A stretch of DNA of 8,628 bases from assembly GCA_019894735.1 (NCBI GenBank), contig JAGXOB010000027.1, forward strand, positions 16,290 through 24,917. The letters are read 5' to 3'. Shown here piece by piece: positions 1 to 6,864 of the stretch. The DNA comes from Promethearchaeota archaeon (lineage in GTDB: Archaea > Asgardarchaeota > Lokiarchaeia > Sigynarchaeales > SOKP01). The notes under the pieces were generated by a model. That model had not been told where the DNA came from. It saw only the letters and a program-made list of their open reading frames with translations, and ran no database searches. The position numbers and the translations under genes were made by a program. How positions within the stretch are numbered: the first letter of the stretch is position 1; every line of letters begins with the position of its first letter.

Positions 1-948
1 AAAAGAGAGTTGATGAAGAATCAATATTGGAAATTAGCTTTAGAAGATTTATCCAATAAAAAATTTGAGGTAGCTGCTAGAGAATATAAAGATACAATTC
101 CTATGCTATTAGAAAAGAAATTCTATAGACAAGCAGCATTAAGCTTAATTTTAAACATATTTATAGTAATAAAAATTAAAGATGCTTTTACAGCTAAAAC
201 ACAATTGAAAGATATATTCACAAAATACAAAGAACTCAAATCCAATTTTGAAGATTTACCAGAGATTGAAATCTTAATAAATATTATCTTTGCTTTAGAA
301 GACGAAAATCAAGAACTAATTAATTTATGTACTAAGTTACTAATTGAAAAATTAGTTCTATTTGAACCCGAAACTTCTTTTATGGAGACTCTTATACTGG
401 AAGAACAAAAAAGTGAAGCTGTAGAAGAAAAATTAACAAGAAAGGAATTCGGGGAAAGGAGAAAGTCTGATATCATTTTAGCACAAAAAATGGCCAAATT
501 AGAGCAAATGAAGGGGGACGTTAAGAGGGAACATTCAGAATTTTTAAAGCAACGAGTTGCTATGAAAAAAAGAGTTTATACAGATGTGCTTATTCTTCTT
601 GAATCTAAATCTTATAATGAAGCTGGTTTAGAGTATTTTAGATTAGCCAAAATCTTTTCAGAGAAAAGAGACTTAAGAACTAGTTCGCTAATGATTCTAT
701 TGCACGGATTAGCCCTTATAAAATCCAATGAGTCAACTAAGAAGATAAGATCAAATGTCAATAGTTATCTTAGTTCATTGGGACTCAACAAGCAACTTGT
801 AAAAGATACCTACTATCTCTCTCTTATAGATTTTATCCTTGATGTAATTTCAAATAATATGGATAAATATCTTTTAAAAATTAAAGAATTATTAGGTATA
901 TTACCTTTGTTTGTAGAAGAAAAACAACTAATTGAAATTGATATATAA
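1..948 (+). CDS. Helical repeat protein of unknown function, 5'-partial
   Basis: I do not recognise a named family. The predicted protein is all-helical, rich in Lys, Glu, Leu and Ile, with no signal peptide and no clear membrane segment. It holds two related halves of about 120 residues. The half starting at the ATG at 13 aligns without gaps for over 50 residues with the half starting at the ATG at 562; shared positions include an MK start, a K-x(4)-A-x(2)-EY core, E-K/R-x(3)-R and a closing IK. A charged, Glu/Lys-rich, probably coiled-coil linker lies between them (about 405-560). Each half resembles TPR- or SNAP-like helical hairpins, which would suit a scaffold; this is inference. The frame is open to base 1 (AAA AGA GAG before TTG at 10 and ATG at 13), and the upstream Arg codon (4-6) matches the Arg before the second half, so the true start is probably left of the window. 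TTG at 10 or ATG at 13 remains possible. It ends 7 nt before the convergent TFB gene. Confidence 0.75.
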   Translation, partial: KRELMKNQYWKLALEDLSNKKFEVAAREYKDTIPMLLEKKFYRQAALSLILNIFIVIKIKDAFTAKTQLKDIFTKYKELKSNFEDLPEIEILINIIFALEDENQELINLCTKLLIEKLVLFEPETSFMETLILEEQKSEAVEEKLTRKEFGERRKSDIILAQKMAKLEQMKGDVKREHSEFLKQRVAMKKRVYTDVLILLESKSYNEAGLEYFRLAKIFSEKRDLRTSSLMILLHGLALIKSNESTKKIRSNVNSYLSSLGLNKQLVKDTYYLSLIDFILDVISNNMDKYLLKIKELLGILPLFVEEKQLIEIDI

Positions 949-955
949 GAAGTTG

Positions 956-1870
956 TCATACCATATTTGCATATTTCATAAGGTCTTTTACGCGCATTCT
1001 GAGGGTAACTTCAGTTACGCGAGCTAATTTACTAATTTCTTTCTGAGTACGGTTTTCACTACAAATTTTCGAGCCAATATAAATAGCTGCAGCGGCGATT
1101 CCTTTAGGATCTTTTCCTGCAGAATTAAATCCACTCTCTTGAGCTTTTTCTATTATTTTAACAGCAGTATTTCTACATTGCATGGATAGTTTTAAATCAT
1201 CATTGAATTTGTCCACATAGCGGCTCGGGCCGAAATGTTGGACTTTTAAATTTAAGTTTGGTAAAACTTCCATTAATATTAACCGGTAACTCTTAATTAC
1301 TTTTTTTTTTTGAATTTGGGCGACTTTCGTAATTTCTTCCACAGTTCGAGGGATGCCATGCACTCTTAATGCGCAAAATATTGAAGCCGCGAGTAGAGTA
1401 TCGATACTTCTCCCCATTGTTAGCTTTTTTTTGACGGTTTGAGTATATATTCTTAGGGCGTCTTCAGCAACTGTGTCGGGAATGCCCAGTCTTTTTTGTA
1501 AACGCTGTAAATTTGGTAAAGCGATCCACAAGTTTCGTTCGAAAGATGTAGTCAGGGATCTATGAATTTTTGCAAGCCTGTTAAATTTTGATTTGTATTT
1601 GGGACTTAATAAGGTCCCTCGAGCATCTCTGCTACCTCTAATAATCGTTCGAGGGCCAATAGGGCTATAAACCCTTTCGTTGCTCTTTCTTTTTAGGATT
1701 TCTTCTTGGGTGAAAGCTCTACGAGGTGAATCGTCTAGAATTCTTCCATACACTGAACCGCAATTCAAGCATACGTAGAATCCATCTTCCTCACTGATTT
1801 TAGGCGAATCACAACAAGATTCTTCTTCTTTCTCGTCAAAAAATCCATTATCTTCAAAACTTGAAGGCAT
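956..1870 (-). CDS. tfb: Transcription initiation factor B (TFB/TFIIB homologue)
   Basis: TFB bridges TBP bound at the TATA box and RNA polymerase, setting the start site and helping open the promoter. The 304-residue protein has the full family layout and length. An N-terminal zinc ribbon uses C19, C20, C34 and C37. A B-reader-like segment follows, with RAF at 51-53 and a basic stretch to about 85. Then come two cyclin folds. The first (about 97-197) carries GRSIDTLLAAS at 153-163 and GIPRT at 172-176. The second (about 205-304) carries GKDPKGIAAAAIYIG and ends in RVTEVTLRMRVKDL, close to the family's DNA-recognition helix. The oddity is the ribbon: the first pair is adjacent (CC) rather than C-x2-C/H, so this may be a divergent paralogue. 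An 11-base A run encodes Q187 to K190 with the frame intact. ATG at 1870 is chosen because the ribbon begins soon after it; no Shine-Dalgarno is visible. The gene diverges from the GTPase gene and is convergent with the preceding gene. Confidence 0.95.
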   Translation of the reverse strand: MPSSFEDNGFFDEKEEESCCDSPKISEEDGFYVCLNCGSVYGRILDDSPRRAFTQEEILKRKSNERVYSPIGPRTIIRGSRDARGTLLSPKYKSKFNRLAKIHRSLTTSFERNLWIALPNLQRLQKRLGIPDTVAEDALRIYTQTVKKKLTMGRSIDTLLAASIFCALRVHGIPRTVEEITKVAQIQKKKVIKSYRLILMEVLPNLNLKVQHFGPSRYVDKFNDDLKLSMQCRNTAVKIIEKAQESGFNSAGKDPKGIAAAAIYIGSKICSENRTQKEISKLARVTEVTLRMRVKDLMKYANMV

Positions 1871-1941
1871 ATCAACTGGTTAACTTAAATGCAAATATTG
1901 GGATTATTCAATTTCAGTATAGTATTTAAAATAAACTATAT

Positions 1942-1963
1942 ATTTAAATCTTAATCAATTTAA
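1942..1963. repeat. 22-bp direct repeat, copy A (TFB/GTPase divergent promoter region)
   Basis: This copy begins ATTTAAATCTTA and ends ATTTAA. It matches copy B at 1983-2004 at 20 of 22 positions, with starts 41 bp apart. Each copy contains two ATTTAA half-sites offset by 16 bp. It could be a regulator site or a TATA-like element for TFB on the minus strand; AT-richness makes chance similarity possible. Confidence 0.45.
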
Positions 1964-1982
1964 TTTCATAGCTGCAGTGAAG

Positions 1983-2004
1983 ATTTAAATCTTAGTCTAT
2001 TTAA
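1983..2004. repeat. 22-bp direct repeat, copy B (TFB/GTPase divergent promoter region)
   Basis: This is the second copy of the element at 1942-1963, differing at two positions. It includes the perfect 10-bp palindrome GATTTAAATC (1982-1991). It lies about 65 bp upstream of the GTPase TATA-like box, where an activator or repressor site would be plausible. Confidence 0.45.
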
Positions 2005-2059
2005 CTATTATCTTAAAAGATTCGTAAATAATAATTATTTTTTATAACTCAAAAACTCT

Positions 2060-2075
2060 AAAATTAATTTATATA
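2060..2075 (+). promoter_or_regulatory. Candidate archaeal promoter (BRE/TATA) for the GTPase gene
   Basis: A TTTATATA box at 2068-2075 follows an A-rich BRE-like stretch. Its centre is about 30 bp before the ATG at 2101, so with usual archaeal spacing transcription would start only a few bases before the start codon. The transcript would be leaderless or nearly so, which fits the lack of a Shine-Dalgarno sequence. Confidence 0.55.
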
Positions 2076-2100
2076 CAAATTAATGTAAAATGCAAACATA

Positions 2101-3351
2101 ATGTCGTCCGATATTACAAATATTATAACTATTTTTTCGAAATTTCTCGATCCAAAAGTTACAAAAGCGGATAAATTTAATACCATTGAGGAAATAAAAA
2201 AATTACCCGTTCATTCGTATAAATTTATTTCTAAAAACGATGCTAAAATTTTAAAAGACCTTCTAAAAATATCTAGAATAGACGAAATTTCCAAATTGAA
2301 TAGAGATAATCCTTTTGAAAATTTAAAAATTTTTGGTTTAACAAAAGATCCTCTGGAAGTGACGGAATTACAGGAAGAATTTGACAGAAAGGTCTCAACA
2401 ATTAAAGCAGAGAATCCTGAATTTGAAAATGCTGTAAAAAAAGCCATTTTTATTAGCTCAATCATTACTACTATGGTAGACGAGGGAGAGATTCTTCAGA
2501 AATCAGCCCAGAAAGTAATTGTAATTGGATTGGATAATGCGGGAAAGACAGCGATTTTGAGTAAATTTGGAGGACGCTTAGGTATTTCCGATTTAGCTAA
2601 TTTAACACCAACAAAAGGAGTAGATCGTCGTCATATTGAAACAGCAAATTCTGACATAGATCTTTATATATGGGATTTTGGCGGACAAGCTCAGTATCGG
2701 AGCAAATATATTGACAAACCAGAACAATATTTTCTACAAACAGATTTATTGATCTATGTAATTGATGTTCAAGATTCTGAGAGATACGCAGAATCATTTG
2801 AATATTTTGAGCAAATTCTAAATATCTTATCCACATTAGAAGAAGACCCATTTGTATTAATATACATACATAAATGCGATCCTGATTTAAAACGTGACCC
2901 AGAAACATTACTGAACATCGAACTCCTAAAAGATAACTTGAACCAGTTATTAACTACGTATGATTACGATTACGAAGCTTATTTGACTTCAATATTTTCT
3001 CTAATAACTAACGAACCTGAATTTTCTAAATATATAAAGGAAGTAATGAGATCAACTGATTCTTTAACGAACCCAACGCTAAGAAAAGTTGAAGGCTTAG
3101 GAAAGACCTTAGAAGAAACCATGAACGCTGTAATACGGTTATCAGAAAGTCTTTCCAAACAATTGTCTGAATTAGATAATAGATTACGAGCAATTGAAAG
3201 TGGGGCATTTCAGATGGCTCAAAGTGGGGTTCTAATTGGCTTAACACCTCCTGGTGATGTATCAGGCTCTGGTAGCCCTGGTGATTCTAGGTCAAAAGTT
3301 CTTGATGAGTTAAAGCAACTATTTGAAAAGAAGAGAAAATTGAACCTTTAA
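2101..3351 (+). CDS. Arf/Rag-like small GTPase with long N- and C-terminal helical extensions
   Basis: This is a Ras-superfamily GTP-binding switch. G motifs: P-loop GLDNAGKT at 143-150 (Arf-type), switch I Thr in PTKG (T171), WDFGGQ at 191-196, HKCD at 257-260 and TSIF at 296-299. HKxD and TSI(W/F), together with the LIYVIDV strand, resemble Gtr/Rag GTPases, while the P-loop and PTxG resemble Arf. The 416-residue protein is over twice the length of an Arf. About 138 helical residues precede the G domain. After it come a coiled coil with heptad-spaced V344, L347, L351, L355, L358, L362 and I365, a flexible Gly/Ser/Pro linker (about 380-398) and a basic C-terminal helix. No roadblock domain is evident after the G domain, and residue 2 is Ser, so Arf-style N-myristoylation is not expected. 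There is no lipidation Cys at the C-terminus. The gene diverges from TFB and is convergent, 7 nt apart, with the PAP2 gene. The ATG at 2101 follows a well-placed TATA box. Partners and membrane role are unknown. Confidence 0.9.
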   Translation: MSSDITNIITIFSKFLDPKVTKADKFNTIEEIKKLPVHSYKFISKNDAKILKDLLKISRIDEISKLNRDNPFENLKIFGLTKDPLEVTELQEEFDRKVSTIKAENPEFENAVKKAIFISSIITTMVDEGEILQKSAQKVIVIGLDNAGKTAILSKFGGRLGISDLANLTPTKGVDRRHIETANSDIDLYIWDFGGQAQYRSKYIDKPEQYFLQTDLLIYVIDVQDSERYAESFEYFEQILNILSTLEEDPFVLIYIHKCDPDLKRDPETLLNIELLKDNLNQLLTTYDYDYEAYLTSIFSLITNEPEFSKYIKEVMRSTDSLTNPTLRKVEGLGKTLEETMNAVIRLSESLSKQLSELDNRLRAIESGAFQMAQSGVLIGLTPPGDVSGSGSPGDSRSKVLDELKQLFEKKRKLNL

Positions 3352-3353
3352 AC

Positions 3354-3360
3354 TTTTTTT
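3354..3360 (+). terminator. Oligo-T terminator candidate after the GTPase gene
   Basis: A run of seven T begins 3 nt after the GTPase stop codon, and further T runs follow at about 3367 and 3375. Archaeal RNA polymerase commonly terminates at such oligo-T tracts without a hairpin. The run overlaps the end of the convergent PAP2 gene. Confidence 0.4.
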
Positions 3361-4078
3361 AACGCCTTTTTGAGTTTTTAACAACCTCTTTTATCCTTTT
3401 ATGAATAGCAAGAAGTATTATTATGACTATCAAGCCTATTACTAAAATTGCATAGAAGAAATTTTCTAAAAGCATTGGATTAAATACCTGAAAATGAATT
3501 TGGCTTCCAATAACAAGCTCAAAAAAAGAAATAATTCTCATTAAAATTGGAGCTACTATGGTTATAGCCAAAATAAATCCAATAATCCCGATGAAAAAAC
3601 CAAACATTACATCACTCGGATAATGTACTCCTAATTGTATTCTAGAAAATGAGATTATCGCGGCAAAAATTAAAACCATAATTGCTACTAATAAAGAGTT
3701 TAACAAATAAGCCATTAATAATCCTTGAGAAGCGACATTATAAGCGTGCCAAGAAGGAAAGCTCCTTGAAGTAGGTTCGCGTTCGAGAACCTTAATGTCT
3801 TCCAATGCCTCAAAAGGTCTGTCTCGGGCTATAACTTTTTTTATTGGGGCAATAATAAGAACTCCTAGTAAGAATATTGAACCTATATGTGAGAATAGCA
3901 TAGGATCATAAAAAATAAATAGAAAATAAACCATTAAAAGCATCCAAATTGTCTCTCTGCCAAAAAAGGATAGTGTTTTTAAAAATAATATAATTGGTTT
4001 TCCACCAATACCATTATATTTTAAAATGATTTTCTGGTCCCAATTATCTAGTTTGTTAAAAATCTTTTTTGTTTCCAT
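3359..4078 (-). CDS. PAP2-family membrane phosphatase
   Basis: A type 2 phosphatidic acid phosphatase-like integral membrane enzyme that removes phosphate from a lipid phosphate or polyprenyl diphosphate; the substrate cannot be read from sequence. All three catalytic blocks are present. Block 1 is K80-x6-R87-P88. Block 2 is SFPSWH at 106-111, with Trp where PSGH has Gly and the catalytic-type H111 kept. Block 3 is S145-R146-x5-H152-x3-D156, with nucleophile-type H152. Hydrophobic segments lie at about 44-57, 65-79, 115-127, 129-143, 157-179 and 207-225, so roughly five or six membrane passes; the C-terminus is basic. The 239-residue length is normal. It is the last gene of the minus-strand run, 14 nt after the PHP gene and likely cotranscribed with it. 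A weak AAAGGGCG purine stretch precedes the ATG. In archaea such enzymes are candidates for isoprenoid or archaeal-lipid phosphate metabolism; that is inference. Confidence 0.9.
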   Translation of the reverse strand: METKKIFNKLDNWDQKIILKYNGIGGKPIILFLKTLSFFGRETIWMLLMVYFLFIFYDPMLFSHIGSIFLLGVLIIAPIKKVIARDRPFEALEDIKVLEREPTSRSFPSWHAYNVASQGLLMAYLLNSLLVAIMVLIFAAIISFSRIQLGVHYPSDVMFGFFIGIIGFILAITIVAPILMRIISFFELVIGSQIHFQVFNPMLLENFFYAILVIGLIVIIILLAIHKRIKEVVKNSKRR

Positions 4079-4092
4079 ATCTTTTACGCCCT

Positions 4093-4887
4093 TTAAATAT
4101 CCAACCCTAAAAATTTATAAGCCTCTTTAACTTTGGGAACGGTTTCTTTGAAATATTCGAGTGAATGCGAATCAGAACCGACGAAGAATTTGACCCGCTC
4201 TGATTTTAATTGCTCCGCAACTTCCTTTGAAGGAAACGAGCGGTTAATAGGAAACCTTTTGCCTGATAAATTATATTCAATGCGAATCTTATTCTTGATA
4301 CACAACCGCCCCAAGTTTAGAACTCTGTCTTCAGATATATCACAATCATCTAAAGGAATAATATCGTTTTCATTAATATAACGAAAGATAGTATCTATAT
4401 GGCATATATTCTTAAAGATTCTAGACTCTATCATCATCCTACTGATTTCAAAGTATTCGTCTATAACCTTTTTCATTTGAACTTTCTCTAATAATTCAAG
4501 TAATTTAGTTCGTGAAGTTATAGGGTAGTGGTATATCCATTCGTGTAAAGTACCTCCAATAAAATCGATTTCTTTTTCATAGTCGTCCATAAATTCTAAT
4601 AATTCGATTTCTCTATCGCGATAATACTCTAGCTCAAGACCACTAAGGATAAACTTATAAATCCCTTTCAAATCATCAAATTCTTCAAGGTAATCATCGA
4701 TTTTGCCATTATAGAAGGGATCTGTTTTGTCTCTTTCGATTTTATAAAGCTCGTAATGTTCGAGAAAACATATATTGATTTCCTCTTCTTCTGCAATTTT
4801 GATGTAATCGTTAAAGTTTGGACCATCTTCTGATATGTCCGAGCTCCAGTTCGTATGGATGTGATAATCCGTATATTTAAACTTCAT
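4093..4887 (-). CDS. PHP-domain metal-dependent phosphoesterase (histidinol-phosphatase-like)
   Basis: A polymerase-and-histidinol-phosphatase (PHP) superfamily hydrolase with a trinuclear-metal type active site, cytosolic, 264 residues, which is the usual size for HisK-type proteins. Visible ligand motifs in order: HIH (H9, H11) in YHIHTNWSSD, H44 in FLEHYE, E85 in GLELEY, H115 in GGTLHEW, H163 in CHID, and D239 and H241 in GSDSH. EYNLSG at 204-209 matches the E-x-N-x-SG strand of histidinol phosphatases. The start fits, because PHP proteins normally begin just before the first HxH. No other his genes are in view, so histidinol phosphatase is only one possibility; other small phosphate-ester substrates are equally likely. 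It lies between the CoA-transferase/GNAT gene (49 nt upstream) and PAP2 (14 nt downstream) on the same strand. No Shine-Dalgarno is seen. Confidence 0.88.
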   Translation of the reverse strand: MKFKYTDYHIHTNWSSDISEDGPNFNDYIKIAEEEEINICFLEHYELYKIERDKTDPFYNGKIDDYLEEFDDLKGIYKFILSGLELEYYRDREIELLEFMDDYEKEIDFIGGTLHEWIYHYPITSRTKLLELLEKVQMKKVIDEYFEISRMMIESRIFKNICHIDTIFRYINENDIIPLDDCDISEDRVLNLGRLCIKNKIRIEYNLSGKRFPINRSFPSKEVAEQLKSERVKFFVGSDSHSLEYFKETVPKVKEAYKFLGLDI

Positions 4888-4936
4888 AGGTCGGTAGTTC
4901 TAAAAATGAAATAAAGAAGTTAAAAATTTTGATTCT

Positions 4937-6835
4937 TTAATCAATTGAGTGTTCCTTATCGAAAAATACTTCGTAAAAAAGTTCCTTTTCCCCTGCTTCT
5001 GGAGGTTTAATTTTCGTATAACCACCTTTTCTGATGATTTGTACGGTGCTTTTATTTTGAATGTGTATATTTCCATAAAAACCTTTTATACCCTTTTCTC
5101 TCGCAATGATGATTAAATGTTGATATAGAAATGATCCCAAACCTTTTCCGCGATAATCTTCCTTGACCAAAAAGCTATATTCCGCCATATTTAGCTGTGG
5201 ATTTAGATAATAGGTGGCGTTCCCTATCATCTCTTCTCGTCCTATTTCACCAAGAAAGGCTCCAATTGAGAAAACATTGTTGTAATCTATATTTACTTCA
5301 TTTTGCGTCTTAGAATGGGTAAACTCTTTTCTTACTTCAAAAAACCTTAAGTATCTATCAGTTTCATTCAAAGAATAATATAGTCCCTTTAATAAAGGTT
5401 CGTCAGTAGGTTTAACCGGGCGAATTTGAACCTTCTCTCCCCCGTGTAGAGTAGAAATAGTCTCATATTCAGAAGGGTATCTACAAATTCTTCCTTCTTC
5501 ATCACACGGTAAAATCTGATCCGAATAGATATATTTCAGCTTTTTTGCCTCATCTAATAACCATTGCCGAAAATCTGGATGGGCAACGCATATAAGTTCA
5601 AGTGCCCTCTCCCGGATTGTTTTTCCATGGAGATATGCTATACCCCATTCTGTTATCACATAGTGTATATCTCCTCGAGACAACATGACTCCTGCACCTT
5701 CATCTAAATGAGGAAGAATCCGAGATTTTTTACCATCACGAGAGGTTGAAGGCATAATTATAATCGGTTTTCCTCCCTTAGAAAAAGCAGCCCCTCTCAT
5801 AAAATCTATAGTCTCTCCAATTCCAGAATAAAATCCATAACCCTCTGTAGCTGCATTAACTTGCCCAGTAAGATCGATTTGTCGAGCAGAATTAATTGAG
5901 ACCATTTTCTTGTTCATTCCAATATACCTCGGATTACATACATAATCTGAAGGATAAAATTCGATATAGGGGTTATTATTTACAAAATCATACAGCTTCT
6001 TTGTTCCTAATGCAAAACTCGTGATAATTTTTTCGGGATGGAAATTTTTTTTTCGACTAGTTAATACCCCTTCTTCGATTAACGGGATTATATTGTCAGT
6101 GATATAATGAGAATGCATTCCCAAATCCTTTTTATCTCCTAAATATTTTAAGGTTGCATTCGGTAAGTCTCCAAACCCTACGTGAATCGTAGATTTGTTT
6201 TCTATAATATTTGCTAAGTTCTTTCCTATTCTCTCCGCCACTTCATCTGGCTCATCAAAATGGAATTCTAACAACGGAGCGTCATTAACAACAAAATGAT
6301 CGATTTCTTTCATGTGGATAAAGCTATTACCTAACGTTCTTGGCATTTGAGGGTTTATCTCAAGAATAGTTATAAAAGCCGATTGAGCTAATGGTTTTGA
6401 GATATCAACATTTATACCAAGAGAGCAAAATCCATAAGGATCAGGAGGAGTTACTTGTATGAGTGCAACATCAATATGTTTTCTGCCTGTTAAAAATAGT
6501 AAGGGAATCTCACTAGCATATATTGGTGTGTAATCTGCTTGTCCCCTATTAATTTCCTCGCGAAGCGTCTTTCCAATGAATAGGGCATTATGTCTAAAAA
6601 GGTCTTCAGCTTTATCCGTAAAATACTTTTCAGGACCAATAGTTAAAAAGTGAAGTATTTCGGTATCAATCAACTTTTCTGATTGTTTTATCAACTCAGA
6701 CGTAAGTAGTTGCGGTTCCGAGCATCCAGAGCCAATGAAAACTCTATTACCTGGAATAATTTTATTAATTGCTTCTTCGGCGTTGATTTCTTTTTCTTGC
6801 CATTTTATACGCCATTCTTCTTTCATTGGGGCCAT
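4937..6835 (-). CDS. Acetyl-CoA hydrolase/CoA-transferase fused to a C-terminal GNAT acetyltransferase domain
   Basis: A two-part enzyme of 632 residues. The first about 430 residues are an acetyl-CoA hydrolase / 4-hydroxybutyrate-type CoA-transferase (family I): N-terminal CoA-transferase domain at about 10-190, then the C-terminal domain with DLTGQVNAATEG at 321-332, SGIG, FMRGAAFSKGGKPIIIMPST and the HPDFRQWL tail. A GNAT domain follows at about 469-625, with the acetyl-CoA-binding RGKGLG at 562-567 and a motif-B-like NKSTVQIIRKGGY. The first part would move CoA between acyl-CoA and a free acid, or hydrolyse acyl-CoA; the second would acetylate an amine, perhaps a protein lysine. Such fusions exist in other prokaryotes as far as I recall. 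Oddity: the two positions where relatives carry the catalytic Glu read Q319 (in NSARQID) and A329 (in QVNAA); E331 is the nearest Glu. The ATG at 6835 gives the usual N-terminus; M4 is an alternative. PHP and PAP2 genes follow on the same strand. Confidence 0.92.
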   Translation of the reverse strand: MAPMKEEWRIKWQEKEINAEEAINKIIPGNRVFIGSGCSEPQLLTSELIKQSEKLIDTEILHFLTIGPEKYFTDKAEDLFRHNALFIGKTLREEINRGQADYTPIYASEIPLLFLTGRKHIDVALIQVTPPDPYGFCSLGINVDISKPLAQSAFITILEINPQMPRTLGNSFIHMKEIDHFVVNDAPLLEFHFDEPDEVAERIGKNLANIIENKSTIHVGFGDLPNATLKYLGDKKDLGMHSHYITDNIIPLIEEGVLTSRKKNFHPEKIITSFALGTKKLYDFVNNNPYIEFYPSDYVCNPRYIGMNKKMVSINSARQIDLTGQVNAATEGYGFYSGIGETIDFMRGAAFSKGGKPIIIMPSTSRDGKKSRILPHLDEGAGVMLSRGDIHYVITEWGIAYLHGKTIRERALELICVAHPDFRQWLLDEAKKLKYIYSDQILPCDEEGRICRYPSEYETISTLHGGEKVQIRPVKPTDEPLLKGLYYSLNETDRYLRFFEVRKEFTHSKTQNEVNIDYNNVFSIGAFLGEIGREEMIGNATYYLNPQLNMAEYSFLVKEDYRGKGLGSFLYQHLIIIAREKGIKGFYGNIHIQNKSTVQIIRKGGYTKIKPPEAGEKELFYEVFFDKEHSID

Positions 6836-6864
6836 ATCCTACACTTTAAAGCTCAAATTTTATT

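Noticed and set aside
1871..2100. Possible non-coding RNA or CRISPR-like repeat in the TFB/GTPase gap
   Set aside because: Only two copies of an AT-rich repeat are present, with no spacer array, GC-rich stem or terminator, so promoter elements explain it better.
2090..2101. A three-codon micro-ORF (ATG CAA ACA TAA) whose stop overlaps the GTPase start codon
   Set aside because: It is too short to judge, and the predicted transcription start lies at or after it, so it is probably not transcribed in full.
2597..2908. Minus-strand open frame of about 100 codons within the GTPase gene
   Set aside because: It is antisense to the G domain with its conserved motifs, so it is a by-product of the coding sequence.
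4888..4936. A separate promoter for the PHP gene in the 49-nt gap
   Set aside because: No TATA-like box at suitable spacing was found; the gap is AT-rich without a distinct signal, so readthrough from the upstream gene is simpler.
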